From Sanderia malayensis (lineage: Eukaryota; Cnidaria; Scyphozoa; Semaeostomeae; Pelagiidae), in contig RQOL01000802.1 in NCBI GenBank assembly GCA_013076295.1, forward strand, positions 62,001 to 126,000: DNA of 64,000 nt. The letters run 5' to 3'. How positions within the stretch are numbered: position 1 is the first letter of the stretch; the number at the start of each line of letters is the position of its first letter. Made by a program: the position numbers and the translations under genes. The notes beneath the pieces were generated by a model. That model worked only from the letters and a program-made list of their open reading frames with translations. It searched no databases and had not been told where the DNA came from. Positions 11,364-23,335 of the stretch are shown here, in pieces.

Positions 11364-11846
11364 GTAGATAATACCAACCTCTTTCACTTTGGGAACAATG
11401 AGGCAGGTCGCAACCCTTCTCTCAACGAGAAGATCAAACACATTTTCGAACTTGCCCTTCGGCTGAACATTCCTCTCCACCTACACTTCGTACCATCTGC
11501 AGAACAACTCGCAGATGAACTCTACGATTCTCTTCCGATATTGACTGTTGTCTTTGAGACCCTGTTTGGTCTATCGTCGATCGCTCGTTTGGCCCTCACG
11601 TTTGACCTCATAGCCATTGCCGGTAGCGTCCGCATTGACAAAAATGGATTCAGACTACCATTCTACTCACCATTCCCCTGCGAAGAAGCTTGCACCACGG
11701 ATGTTTTTGCTCAGGAACTCACTCCTTTTGAAAGGTACTACATCTTCCCCCCGTTTTTCCTAATAAGACCACTTTTGAGATTCCTACGGAGTTCAGGTTG
11801 CTCGGTCTCCATGGTGGTCCTTGGAAATCTTGCTGGCCTCTTCTAA
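11364..11846 (+). pseudogene. RNase H-like region of the DIRS-like element, second repeat
   Basis: This is the second copy of the RNase H-like segment (LNIPLHLHFVPSAEQLADE near 11463-11520). It continues beyond the first with RLPFYSPFPCEEACTTDVFA and ERYYIFPPFFLIRPLLRFL (about 11665-11790). The order RNase H then a Pro/Phe-rich linker is as in DIRS-type polyproteins. Frames change after ADE and again near 11840, so it is not translatable as one protein. The second genomic copy is at 17936-18418. Confidence 0.65.
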
Positions 11847-12112
11847 CATCACATGCGACAGACAAGCCCCTGGTCAGTGCCAAATGACAGTTAGGAACCC
11901 TAGAATACCCTGCAACGAGGACCCAAGGCTGGCACAACAAGCTTCTTCAATGGGACCTATGGGTTTTTTCTTTGATAGTTTGATTCCGTTTATTATCTTT
12001 GCATTGCCTTTGTAATTTTTTGCTGGGGTTATCTTATGGCCTCTTAAGTGTCGTTTTTTAGTTTTGTAATGCATCTACCTGTCAAAATAAAACAACAATA
12101 TCATTCATTCTC

Positions 12113-12690
12113 TTGGTTTTGTTCCTTGCAACTGCTCACCCTCCGTTTTTTGCTCTTTCCCAGTTCCTAGCTTGCAGTGTGTGTACCGCGCACTTGGAAA
12201 CCGGCGACACAGGATGCGCCACATGTCTTCACCCAAATGATTTTGACTGTCATTTTTGCCAACAATGGGGTAGTCCGGCAGCCTCCAACTTTGTGAGCCC
12301 TCCTCCTTTCGTCCATGTTGACACCTCACAAATCGAGGACCGAAAAGATGTCTTGGTAACCCGGCAGCTGATCACTCAGTCAAAGATTATCTCTCTGTCG
12401 TGAAAGAGCAACAATCCATCGCTAGAGTCTCCCAACGTCAGGTTTCTCCTCACTTTACGGACAAACTGGAGAAAATATGTGACCATCTAAAACCCGTATC
12501 CTCTCTTCAGGGGACTCCCCGTCTTGGCTGCGTAAAGTCGTTGGATGTGATGATTTCCTTCGACAGATCCCTTCTCGTCTTTAATCAAGTCGTCGGAAAG
12601 GGCAATCCTAGATCTGGTTCGTCTGATGACAATCGACCTCAGCTTGGGCTTTCTGTTTAGACCCCTTGATGTCTGTGGCCATATTACTAC
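12113..12690 (+). pseudogene. Degraded linker and recombinase N-terminal region (copy 1)
   Basis: Two overlapping frames (12113-12403 and 12400-12660) lie between the RNase H-like region and the recombinase catalytic domain. The first has several Cys pairs (CSVC, CATC, CHFC) but no finger I can name. By position they should cover the recombinase core-binding region, but I see no diagnostic motif. The only difference found between the two duplication copies lies at its end (about 12661). The second copy is at 18685-19260. Confidence 0.4.
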
Positions 12691-13020
12691 CCTCACATTC
12701 GCAGGCTCCCCATCACCAATAGACTCAAGAAACACATGCAAAACCTGTCAATCTTCGAAGGGGAACCGGCTCATGGCCTGCGAAGTGGTTGCTTGATCAC
12801 GTTGGCATTGCTTGGCGTTCCCACATCTAAAATTGCCGTTTTTATCGACTGGAAGTCCGATGGTATTGTCTCTCACTATACACAGTCTGACCGGATCCTC
12901 GCAGTTCACGACCCAGGATCCCGGCTTGCTGCCGAAGTTTCACTGGGTGCCTCTTCAATTGGCTCTGACTTCAGAACTTTGAACTCAATAGCTGGTTCCA
13001 CCCCGACTATTACCCCTTAA
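12691..13020 (+). pseudogene. Tyrosine recombinase catalytic domain of the DIRS-like element (copy 1)
   Basis: The frame through 12736-13020 reads LSIFEGEPAHGLRSGCLITL, then ALLGVPTSKIAVFIDWKS and HYTQSDRI. The HGLR segment fits the HxxR box, WKS the region around the third catalytic histidine, and the Y of HYTQ the nucleophile of phage-integrase-like recombinases. In DIRS elements this enzyme integrates a circular cDNA. An upstream in-frame start is not evident and the usual H before W is replaced (FIDW), so activity is doubtful. The domain ends with TAA at 13018-13020. A copy of the same sequence is at 19262-19591. Confidence 0.7.
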
Positions 13021-13494
13021 TGTTTTCCCATTTACCTTTCCTTTTAGAAGAGTTTTTGTTTTTATCTGAGTATTGGATAGTAAGATTTTGCTTATCAGAA
13101 ATTCGATCTATTCCTTGAACTCTGTCCAAATGACATATGTATGTACATTTGCTTCCAGACTATAGTTGACGTAGCACTCTCCATATCTTATCCAGTTTGA
13201 GAGTAGAACAATGGCCTTTAGTGACAATAGGTTACTATTCTCACTGAGGGCTCATTTGTTCAAAGGAGAACTAGGATCATTTCACCTTTCTGATACCCCT
13301 GTGGGCACTGCGCGCAATAGCCCTGGACCCGAGATGCCTGATTTGTGGCTTTATAGCAGTTGGGCATCCACAGACCACTCCCTTTTCACTTTTCACAAGC
13401 TTCAAGCGTTGCTCTACCAAAATGATTCAGATATTAACTTGTAGTTTATTGACAGGTTGAAAGCAAGGTTGCTCTAAAACACCGAAGTTGCCTT
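13021..13494. other. DIRS-like element 3' region, no recognised gene
   Basis: Between the recombinase stop and the right inverted repeat there is one open frame (13211-13444, 77 codons) that I do not recognise. The rest is non-coding. The same stretch recurs at 19592-20065. Confidence 0.4.
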
Positions 13495-13835
13495 CATTTA
13501 CTTTAGGAAACGAGCTTACCTCCCAGCTATAGTCACAAAAAAACCATTTTCACTCGTTGTTTGCAAATTTAGAACTTGTGCAGCCTTCTATAAATCTGAC
13601 CAAAATGAGGCAATATTACGAAATATCTTAAAAAAGCAGCCTCGTTTTCATAAAAAGCATCCAGATAAGGAAACGAGCTATACCTTTAAACTACTATAGT
13701 CACAAGAAAACCATTTCCACTAATTGTTTGCAAGTTCAGCACGTTGCGCAGCCTGTTAAGAATTCTGACCAAAACGAGGCAATATTACGCAATATCTCAA
13801 AAAAGCGTCCTCGTTTTCATGAATAACATCCAGAT
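13495..13835. repeat. Right inverted repeats of the DIRS-like element (two in a row)
   Basis: 13495-13700 is the reverse complement of the left repeat: ACTATAGTCACAAGAAAACC near 13693, GAGGCAATATTACGAAATAT near 13606, then GAAACGAGCTATACCTTTAA. A second, more diverged copy follows at about 13693-13835, giving a tandem pair on this side only. The second genomic copy is at 20066-20406. Confidence 0.72.
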
Positions 13836-13844
13836 TCAGATTCT

Positions 13845-14676
13845 ACGTAAAAAACTGGTCTGGAATATGCTTGTCCCATTAATTACCCACTCAGGTGATA
13901 CCTACCTCACTCACCGCCTGGAGTACATACAAGTATCGAATTTCAAGTACATCGCAACCAAACAAGGTTTACATGACGAATTGGTAACAGTAACAAACAT
14001 GTGCAAAGCCCAACAACGAGGTCCAGCAAATGCATTTGTGAGGTTTGTTTCCTGTGTTAGAGAACAGCATGTTTATATAGGAAATGATTGTCAGCACAAT
14101 GATCTTTCAAGGTTCTGTAGAAATGTCGAGAACACGTCCATTGTGGGATTGACCCAACATATAATGTGAGAAAGTATTACGTCACAGTAACGACATACCA
14201 CCACCTCATATTGCATATCAAAGGCACCACAAAACATCCAGTTTTTCTCGGACCGTGCCTCATTCACACCGGTATGACATTTGACACATATTTTTGTCTA
14301 TCAAGTCAGACGATAAAGTTGAAGCCAGAGTTAACAGGAATCAAATTCTATGGTACTGATGGAGAGGTAAATGTCAGCGAGACCTGGTAATGTTTTATCC
14401 CCGATGGATATCATCTGTTATATAACTTGCATGTGAGAGGAAATATAGAGGCAAAACTTGTGGAGATGAGAGTCGACAAAGAAAAGAAGAAATTGTAGAT
14501 GATTGATATTTTTGGCTGTGACATAGGAGATAAAAAGAACCTGGGTTATTTGATTCCTGGGATGCCGATGAAGTTGAATTAAAATTGCAAAGTTTGAAAG
14601 ACATCTGGTTGAAGTGTCATCCAATAGGAGAAATGTTCTACAGCTACTTTAACGTGCATAAGAAAAGTTTTATAAA
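13845..14676 (+). pseudogene. MULE transposase core (copy 1)
   Basis: The frame to 14169 reads LHDELVTVTNMCKAQQRGPA and continues to HVYIGNDCQHNDLSRFCRN. After a one-base shift near 14145 the next frame gives IDPTYNVRKYYVTVTTYHH from about 14148, HPVFLGPCLIHTGMTFD, then KFYGTDGEVN (gat at 14358). Two of the DDE acidic residues are therefore visible, at 14151 and 14358. A third frame gives FIPDGYHLLYNLHVRGNIEA (about 14394-14450), and a fourth ends with LKDIWLKCHPIGEMFYSYF near 14650. This is the MULE transposase fold common in cnidarian genomes. At least three frameshifts and two stops kill it. Its SWIM-finger end is missing here. Confidence 0.78.
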
Positions 14677-15001
14677 GACAAATACCAACCCAAGGCATAA
14701 ACACGGAATGCAAGTAGGAAAAAATACCAACCAAAAGCATAAACACGCAAACGACAGAAAAAAGCAAACATTAATGCATGCTGCTAGACTATCTAATTTC
14801 CTGCGAGCGCCAATAGGAAACTGCTCAAATTATGACACATTTTTATCTTTATCAAACAAAATGTTAGTTAATAGAGCTACACTATGTAATTAGATTGAAG
14901 AGACATTCCTTCATCTGTAAATATTTTGAAACAAAATTTATCGTTTAAGTATTGTAACTTTAACAGTGAAAAGCCATTCATGTTGGATCTGTTAAATATT
15001 C
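14677..15001. other. No recognised gene between MULE core and ATT microsatellite
   Basis: There is a short direct repeat around AATACCAACC...AAGCATAAACACG (14685-14755) and otherwise AT-rich sequence. Part may be decayed MULE coding sequence. Its copy is at 21248-21572. Confidence 0.35.
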
Positions 15002-15108
15002 ATTATTATTATTATTATCATTATTGTTATTATTATTATTATTGTTATTACGATTCTTATTATTTTTATTATTATTATTATTATTATTATTGTTATTATT
15101 TTGTTCAT
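15002..15108. repeat. Imperfect (ATT)n microsatellite at the LINE A 3' end (copy 1)
   Basis: ATT units with occasional TTGTT, CATT and ACGATT interruptions. On the minus strand, the LINE's own direction, it is an (AAT)n tail directly following the LINE A 3' untranslated region. The second copy is at 21573-21679. Long Leu, Tyr or Ile open frames through it are by-products. Confidence 0.88.
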
Positions 15109-16978
15109 TTTATCACAGGAAAATGTTCCTGGTAGTGTCTTCCCGAAAGAAAGCTAAAACAACTAGCCTCAGATTTCGAGAACCTTTCTCAATATTCTTG
15201 CAGTTCCCAACAATGACGTTTTCTGTATTACTTCAGACCTGATTGTAATTCCTATCTTCTTAATGTACTGCTCAATCTCCTTTGTAACACATCCCAACGC
15301 ACCAACTACCACTGGAATCACATTTACTTTTCGAAGGCACCATAATCTTGTAATTTCTCTTTTTAAGTCTTGATATTTTTCAATTTTTTCTTGCTTCTTT
15401 AGTTTTATTCTAGTGTCTCCTGGAACAGGTATGTCAATGATAAAGCACTCTTTTTCTGATTTTCACTCGACAACTATATCTGGTCTCCTATGCTTAATTT
15501 CATAAGTCTGTATTGATGTTAAAGTCCCATAATAGCTTAATGTTTTCATTTTCAATAACGCCCTCTGGCTTATGATTGTACCATTGTTCGGCCCTGGGTA
15601 AGTCATACTTCCTGCAAATCTCCCAGTGAAATATACGTGCCACGTTGTCGTGACGTGGCTTTTATTCCTTTTGAGCTAATTTGCTACATTCACATATGAT
15701 CTGATTCACAGTTTCGCCCTTCTCCTCACACATCCTGCAGTTTGGTGAATCTCTGGATTTGCCTATATTGTATTTAATGTAGTTCGTACTTATGGCTTGC
15801 TCTTGGGCTGCCATAGTCAGCGCTTCTGTTCCTTTCTTCAGGTTTCCGTTTTTTAACCACAACCATGGTTTCTCCTTGTCTACTACACTATCTGTATCTC
15901 TGTAAAATTGACCATACATCACCTTTTCGTGCCATTTGGTTTCTCTCTCTATTCTCTTTTGATCTTTATACTCCGATGACCTAATTATATCATTGTTGAT
16001 TTCCTGTTGTTTATGTACTGCTTTTAATAGGTTTTCTTGGCTATTTTCAACGTACCATCTAAGGCTATTTTCTTCAGACCGGATGGTGTCTAATACACTT
16101 TGGAATCCCCTTCCATCGCTTTTTCTTGTAACATACAATCTGTCAACGTCACTTTTTGGATGTAACGCTCTATTCATCGTCATAATTTTCCGTGTCTGTC
16201 TGTCTTATTTCTCAAGTTTTCCTTTCGTCCACTTTACTATCCCCGCACCATATCTCATCACGGCTACTGCCCAAATATTCATTGCTAAAATAGAATTCTG
16301 CTGTTCAAGTTTGATTTCAATATTAGTTTGATCCTTTGCTTATATTCTCTTGTGGATCTCCCTGTATTGTGCAAAGTTTAATTTTGAATTTGGATAACAA
16401 TTGGTTCACTGAACTGAATTATAAACGCTTTGTTTGTTTATTATTTACGCATGGGACTGTTTTAAGCATTGTTAAACACCTTTTAGTTCTCCCAATGGGA
16501 CTTTGCCTCAACATAAATAGCAGCTAATTGTTGAGGCAAGGGAGAAAAGCTTGGAAGGCGTGGCACTGCTGCTGTTTGTAAGAAGTTTTTGGTCGCCAGG
16601 ATTAACAGTCTGTATGTTTATTTATTGATTTCCTTGTATTAATCTATTTACATTGTTGTTATCTACGTCGAAAGGTTTCTTAAATTGCATTCTGTAGTTA
16701 TTTGTTGCTAAGTTGTGTAATTTATTTTCTAGCAAACCACATTCGTGATACTAAAACCTTTGGTTTATTTGCTGTGTTTTTTCTGGGTTTGGTTTCCGGT
16801 GCATTTGGGCAGTTTTCCCCCGATGCTTTGAGATTCGTTAATTACACTCCCTTTCATTTCTTTCTCCTTTATCCCATCTAGCTCTACTATACCCAAGTAC
16901 TTGTCTCCTTCTTCGTTGACACTTTTCATCTCTTCTCCGTCTGGCAGCTTAATTCCAATACATTTGACCATCTTTCCA
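15109..16978 (-). mobile_element. LINE A, 3' part (duplication copy 1, truncated by the breakpoint)
   Basis: This duplicate of the LINE A 3' half reads on the minus strand and ends abruptly at 16978, inside the reverse transcriptase region after the catalytic motif has been lost. It holds the 173-residue zinc-motif frame at 15662-16183, decayed endonuclease sequence at about 15240-15660 and the same roughly 440-bp insertion (16320-16764). See 21680-26061 for the more complete element. Confidence 0.85.
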
Positions 16979-17326
16979 TCTTCATCAGGTTGTGCTATAC
17001 TTTTGCTCACTAAGTGTAGCTTAAAGGTATAGCTCATTTCCTTATCATTTTATTCTTTTTTTATCATTTTATTCTCATTTGCTTATCGCCAGTTGGACTC
17101 ATTTATTGTTTTTAAACATAAGCTTAAACAATTTTACATGGACAACTAGAAATTAATTTATGCTTCTAAATTTGACCAGTTTTTCCTATCTATTGTATTT
17201 CTTTATAATAAAATGTTATTGTAACGCATTAGAGTTTTTAGATACAGGGCCCTCGTTGATAACAGAACTTCATGTTTTGAAGAGGTTACCCTGTTTAAAT
17301 ATTGTCATTATTATTATTATTATTAC

Positions 17327-20300
17327 TAATCTGAATGCGTCTTATGAAAACGAAGCTGCTTTTTTAAGATATTTCGTAATATTGCCTCGTTTTTGTCAGA
17401 TTTATAGACGGCTTCGCAAGTTCTAAATTTGCAATCAACAAGTGAAAATGGTTTTCTTGTGACTATAGTAGCTTAAAGCTATAGCTCATTTCCTAATCTG
17501 GATGCTTTTCATGAAAATGCTCATGTGGATGCGCCTATGTAGATAATACCAACCACTTTCACTTTAGGAACAATGAGGCAGGTCGCAACCCTTCTCTCAA
17601 CGAGGAGATGAAACACATTTTCGAACTTGCCCTTCAGCTGAACATTCCTCTCCACCTACACTTCGTACCATCTGCAAAACAACTCGCAGATGAACTCTAC
17701 AATTCTCTTCCGATATTGACTGTCGTCTTTGAGACCCTGTTTGGTCTATCGTCGATCGCTCGTTTGGCCCTCACGTTTGACCTCATAGCCATTGCCGATA
17801 GCGTCCGCATTGACAAAAATGGATTAGTAGCTTAATGAGTCCAACTGGCGATAAGAAAACTATAGTAGCTTAAAGGTATAGCTCGTTTCCTAATCTGGAT
17901 GCTTTTCATAAAAATGCTCATGTGGATGCGCCTATGTAGATAATACCAACCTCTTTCACTTTGGGAACAATGAGGCAGGTCGCAACCCTTCTCTCAACGA
18001 GAAGATCAAACACATTTTCGAACTTGCCCTTCGGCTGAACATTCCTCTCCACCTACACTTCGTACCATCTGCAGAACAACTCGCAGATGAACTCTACGAT
18101 TCTCTTCCGATATTGACTGTTGTCTTTGAGACCCTGTTTGGTCTATCGTCGATCGCTCGTTTGGCCCTCACGTTTGACCTCATAGCCATTGCCGGTAGCG
18201 TCCGCATTGACAAAAATGGATTCAGACTACCATTCTACTCACCATTCCCCTGCGAAGAAGCTTGCACCACGGATGTTTTTGCTCAGGAACTCACTCCTTT
18301 TGAAAGGTACTACATCTTCCCCCCGTTTTTCCTAATAAGACCACTTTTGAGATTCCTACGGAGTTCAGGTTGCTCGGTCTCCATGGTGGTCCTTGGAAAT
18401 CTTGCTGGCCTCTTCTAACATCACATGCGACAGACAAGCCCCTGGTCAGTGCCAAATGACAGTTAGGAACCCTAGAATACCCTGCAACGAGGACCCAAGG
18501 CTGGCACAACAAGCTTCTTCAATGGGACCTATGGGTTTTTTCTTTGATAGTTTGATTCCGTTTATTATCTTTGCATTGCCTTTGTAATTTTTTGCTGGGG
18601 TTATCTTATGGCCTCTTAAGTGTCGTTTTTTAGTTTTGTAATGCATCTACCTGTCAAAATAAAACAACAATATCATTCATTCTCTTGGTTTTGTTCCTTG
18701 CAACTGCTCACCCTCCGTTTTTTGCTCTTTCCCAGTTCCTAGCTTGCAGTGTGTGTACCGCGCACTTGGAAACCGGCGACACAGGATGCGCCACATGTCT
18801 TCACCCAAATGATTTTGACTGTCATTTTTGCCAACAATGGGGTAGTCCGGCAGCCTCCAACTTTGTGAGCCCTCCTCCTTTCGTCCATGTTGACACCTCA
18901 CAAATCGAGGACCGAAAAGATGTCTTGGTAACCCGGCAGCTGATCACTCAGTCAAAGATTATCTCTCTGTCGTGAAAGAGCAACAATCCATCGCTAGAGT
19001 CTCCCAACGTCAGGTTTCTCCTCACTTTACGGACAAACTGGAGAAAATATGTGACCATCTAAAACCCGTATCCTCTCTTCAGGGGACTCCCCGTCTTGGC
19101 TGCGTAAAGTCGTTGGATGTGATGATTTCCTTCGACAGATCCCTTCTCGTCTTTAATCAAGTCGTCGGAAAGGGCAATCCTAGATCTGGTTCGTCTGATG
19201 ACAATCGACCTCAGCTTGGGCTTTCTGTTTAGACCCTTGATGTCTGTGGCCATATTACTACCCTCACATTCGCAGGCTCCCCATCACCAATAGACTCAAG
19301 AAACACATGCAAAACCTGTCAATCTTCGAAGGGGAACCGGCTCATGGCCTGCGAAGTGGTTGCTTGATCACGTTGGCATTGCTTGGCGTTCCCACATCTA
19401 AAATTGCCGTTTTTATCGACTGGAAGTCCGATGGTATTGTCTCTCACTATACACAGTCTGACCGGATCCTCGCAGTTCACGACCCAGGATCCCGGCTTGC
19501 TGCCGAAGTTTCACTGGGTGCCTCTTCAATTGGCTCTGACTTCAGAACTTTGAACTCAATAGCTGGTTCCACCCCGACTATTACCCCTTAATGTTTTCCC
19601 ATTTACCTTTCCTTTTAGAAGAGTTTTTGTTTTTATCTGAGTATTGGATAGTAAGATTTTGCTTATCAGAAATTCGATCTATTCCTTGAACTCTGTCCAA
19701 ATGACATATGTATGTACATTTGCTTCCAGACTATAGTTGACGTAGCACTCTCCATATCTTATCCAGTTTGAGAGTAGAACAATGGCCTTTAGTGACAATA
19801 GGTTACTATTCTCACTGAGGGCTCATTTGTTCAAAGGAGAACTAGGATCATTTCACCTTTCTGATACCCCTGTGGGCACTGCGCGCAATAGCCCTGGACC
19901 CGAGATGCCTGATTTGTGGCTTTATAGCAGTTGGGCATCCACAGACCACTCCCTTTTCACTTTTCACAAGCTTCAAGCGTTGCTCTACCAAAATGATTCA
20001 GATATTAACTTGTAGTTTATTGACAGGTTGAAAGCAAGGTTGCTCTAAAACACCGAAGTTGCCTTCATTTACTTTAGGAAACGAGCTTACCTCCCAGCTA
20101 TAGTCACAAAAAAACCATTTTCACTCGTTGTTTGCAAATTTAGAACTTGTGCAGCCTTCTATAAATCTGACCAAAATGAGGCAATATTACGAAATATCTT
20201 AAAAAAGCAGCCTCGTTTTCATAAAAAGCATCCAGATAAGGAAACGAGCTATACCTTTAAACTACTATAGTCACAAGAAAACCATTTCCACTAATTGTTT

Positions 20301-20406
20301 GCAAGTTCAGCACGTTGCGCAGCCTGTTAAGAATTCTGACCAAAACGAGGCAATATTACGCAATATCTCAAAAAAGCGTCCTCGTTTTCATGAATAACAT
20401 CCAGAT
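17327..20406 (+). mobile_element. DIRS-like tyrosine-recombinase retroelement remnant (copy 2)
   Basis: Exact duplicate of 10755-13835 apart from one C near 19234. RNase H-like pieces are at 17539-17834 and 17936-18418, the recombinase domain at 19262-19591 and the inverted repeats at 17327-17507 and 20066-20406. The lesions are the same as in copy 1, so decay preceded the duplication. Confidence 0.7.
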
Positions 20407-20415
20407 TCAGATTCT

Positions 20416-21247
20416 ACGTAAAAAACTGGTCTGGAATATGCTTGTCCCATTAATTACCCACTCAGGTGATACCTACCTCACTCACCGCCTGGAGTACATA
20501 CAAGTATCGAATTTCAAGTACATCGCAACCAAACAAGGTTTACATGACGAATTGGTAACAGTAACAAACATGTGCAAAGCCCAACAACGAGGTCCAGCAA
20601 ATGCATTTGTGAGGTTTGTTTCCTGTGTTAGAGAACAGCATGTTTATATAGGAAATGATTGTCAGCACAATGATCTTTCAAGGTTCTGTAGAAATGTCGA
20701 GAACACGTCCATTGTGGGATTGACCCAACATATAATGTGAGAAAGTATTACGTCACAGTAACGACATACCACCACCTCATATTGCATATCAAAGGCACCA
20801 CAAAACATCCAGTTTTTCTCGGACCGTGCCTCATTCACACCGGTATGACATTTGACACATATTTTTGTCTATCAAGTCAGACGATAAAGTTGAAGCCAGA
20901 GTTAACAGGAATCAAATTCTATGGTACTGATGGAGAGGTAAATGTCAGCGAGACCTGGTAATGTTTTATCCCCGATGGATATCATCTGTTATATAACTTG
21001 CATGTGAGAGGAAATATAGAGGCAAAACTTGTGGAGATGAGAGTCGACAAAGAAAAGAAGAAATTGTAGATGATTGATATTTTTGGCTGTGACATAGGAG
21101 ATAAAAAGAACCTGGGTTATTTGATTCCTGGGATGCCGATGAAGTTGAATTAAAATTGCAAAGTTTGAAAGACATCTGGTTGAAGTGTCATCCAATAGGA
21201 GAAATGTTCTACAGCTACTTTAACGTGCATAAGAAAAGTTTTATAAA
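20416..21247 (+). pseudogene. MULE transposase core (copy 2)
   Basis: Duplicate of 13845-14676 with the same frameshifts and stops. The acidic residues of the transposase fold are at about 20722 (DPTYN) and 20929 (YGTDGE). The shared lesions show the transposase was dead before the duplication. Confidence 0.78.
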
Positions 21248-21572
21248 GACAAATACCAACCCAAGGCATAAACACGGAATGCAAGTAGGAAAAAATACCA
21301 ACCAAAAGCATAAACACGCAAACGACAGAAAAAAGCAAACATTAATGCATGCTGCTAGACTATCTAATTTCCTGCGAGCGCCAATAGGAAACTGCTCAAA
21401 TTATGACACATTTTTATCTTTATCAAACAAAATGTTAGTTAATAGAGCTACACTATGTAATTAGATTGAAGAGACATTCCTTCATCTGTAAATATTTTGA
21501 AACAAAATTTATCGTTTAAGTATTGTAACTTTAACAGTGAAAAGCCATTCATGTTGGATCTGTTAAATATTC

Positions 21573-21679
21573 ATTATTATTATTATTATCATTATTGTTA
21601 TTATTATTATTATTGTTATTACGATTCTTATTATTTTTATTATTATTATTATTATTATTATTGTTATTATTTTGTTCAT
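21573..21679. repeat. (ATT)n microsatellite at the LINE A 3' end (copy 2)
   Basis: Same sequence as 15002-15108. It marks the 3' boundary of LINE A, which reads on the minus strand from 26061 to 21680. Confidence 0.88.
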
Positions 21680-21799
21680 TTTATCACAGGAAAATGTTCC
21701 TGGTAGTGTCTTCCCGAAAGAAAGCTAAAACAACTAGCCTCAGATTTCGAGAACCTTTCTCAATATTCTTGCAGTTCCCAACAATGACGTTTTCTGTAT

Positions 21800-22890
21800 T
21801 ACTTCAGACCTGATTGTAATTCCTATCTTCTTAATGTACTGCTCAATCTCCTTTGTAACACATCCCAACGCACCAACTACCACTGGAATCACATTTACTT
21901 TTCGAAGGCACCATAATCTTGTAATTTCTCTTTTTAAGTCTTGATATTTTTCAATTTTTTCTTGCTTCTTTAGTTTTATTCTAGTGTCTCCTGGAACAGG
22001 TATGTCAATGATAAAGCACTCTTTTTCTGATTTTCACTCGACAACTATATCTGGTCTCCTATGCTTAATTTCATAAGTCTGTATTGATGTTAAAGTCCCA
22101 TAATAGCTTAATGTTTTCATTTTCAATAACGCCCTCTGGCTTATGATTGTACCATTGTTCGGCCCTGGGTAAGTCATACTTCCTGCAAATCTCCCAGTGA
22201 AATATACGTGCCACGTTGTCGTGACGTGGCTTTTATTCCTTTTGAGCTAATTTGCTACATTCACATATGATCTGATTCACAGTTTCGCCCTTCTCCTCAC
22301 ACATCCTGCAGTTTGGTGAATCTCTGGATTTGCCTATATTGTATTTAATGTAGTTCGTACTTATGGCTTGCTCTTGGGCTGCCATAGTCAGCGCTTCTGT
22401 TCCTTTCTTCAGGTTTCCGTTTTTTAACCACAACCATGGTTTCTCCTTGTCTACTACACTATCTGTATCTCTGTAAAATTGACCATACATCACCTTTTCG
22501 TGCCATTTGGTTTCTCTCTCTATTCTCTTTTGATCTTTATACTCCGATGACCTAATTATATCATTGTTGATTTCCTGTTGTTTATGTACTGCTTTTAATA
22601 GGTTTTCTTGGCTATTTTCAACGTACCATCTAAGGCTATTTTCTTCAGACCGGATGGTGTCTAATACACTTTGGAATCCCCTTCCATCGCTTTTTCTTGT
22701 AACATACAATCTGTCAACGTCACTTTTTGGATGTAACGCTCTATTCATCGTCATAATTTTCCGTGTCTGTCTGTCTTATTTCTCAAGTTTTCCTTTCGTC
22801 CACTTTACTATCCCCGCACCATATCTCATCACGGCTACTGCCCAAATATTCATTGCTAAAATAGAATTCTGCTGTTCAAGTTTGATTTCA
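21800..22890 (-). pseudogene. LINE A C-terminus: zinc motif and restriction-like endonuclease
   Basis: On the minus strand, after KIMTMNRALHPKSDVDRLYV (about 22750), comes the linker domain. The zinc motif CRMCEEKGETVNQIICEC lies near 22290-22250. After TAA at 22233 the homologous sequence continues in other frames: HKPEGVIENENIKLLWDF (about 22150), RRPDIVV (about 22050), FIIDIPVPGDTRIK (about 22000) and LLGTARILRKVLE (about 21800). PD...ID is the catalytic signature of the R2-type restriction-like endonuclease that nicks the target for priming. Several stops and shifts fall between these pieces. LINE B has the same order. Confidence 0.78.
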
Positions 22891-22894
22891 ATAT

Positions 22895-23335
22895 TAGTTT
22901 GATCCTTTGCTTATATTCTCTTGTGGATCTCCCTGTATTGTGCAAAGTTTAATTTTGAATTTGGATAACAATTGGTTCACTGAACTGAATTATAAACGCT
23001 TTGTTTGTTTATTATTTACGCATGGGACTGTTTTAAGCATTGTTAAACACCTTTTAGTTCTCCCAATGGGACTTTGCCTCAACATAAATAGCAGCTAATT
23101 GTTGAGGCAAGGGAGAAAAGCTTGGAAGGCGTGGCACTGCTGCTGTTTGTAAGAAGTTTTTGGTCGCCAGGATTAACAGTCTGTATGTTTATTTATTGAT
23201 TTCCTTGTATTAATCTATTTACATTGTTGTTATCTACGTCGAAAGGTTTCTTAAATTGCATTCTGTAGTTATTTGTTGCTAAGTTGTGTAATTTATTTTC
23301 TAGCAAACCACATTCGTGATACTAAAACCTTTGGT
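22895..23335. other. Roughly 440-bp insertion within LINE A, unidentified
   Basis: LINE A loses homology with LINE B after KLPKCTGNQ (minus strand, about 23360) and regains it near 22880. The intervening DNA holds CCTCAACATAAATAGCAGCT near 23076, with GCCTCAAC and GTTGAGGC as an inverted pair around it. I recognise neither its ends nor its family. It is present in both duplication copies (16324-16764), so it predates the duplication. Confidence 0.5.

Larger units (their letters stand above)
10755..13835 (+). mobile_element. DIRS-like tyrosine-recombinase retroelement remnant (copy 1)
   Basis: In order on the plus strand lie an RNase H-like segment (twice), a linker with damaged frames, and a tyrosine recombinase C-terminal domain. 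Inverted copies of one terminal sequence flank them (10755-10935 on the left; 13495-13700 and a diverged 13710-13835 on the right). Inverted terminal repeats plus RNase H plus tyrosine recombinase indicate the DIRS order of retroelements, which integrate without a DDE integrase. I did not recognise the reverse transcriptase core or gag, so it is a partial copy. Confidence 0.7.
10404..16978. repeat. Tandem segmental duplication, copy 1
   Basis: The sequence from 10404 reappears from 16976 at an offset of 6572 bp (6571 after about 12661). The only difference I found is one C in a short run: four C at about 12661-12664 against three at about 19233-19235. The three bases CCA are shared at both breakpoints. 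Copy 1 ends inside the reverse transcriptase of LINE A, whose other part lies beyond copy 2, so the duplication postdates LINE A. Confidence 0.92.
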
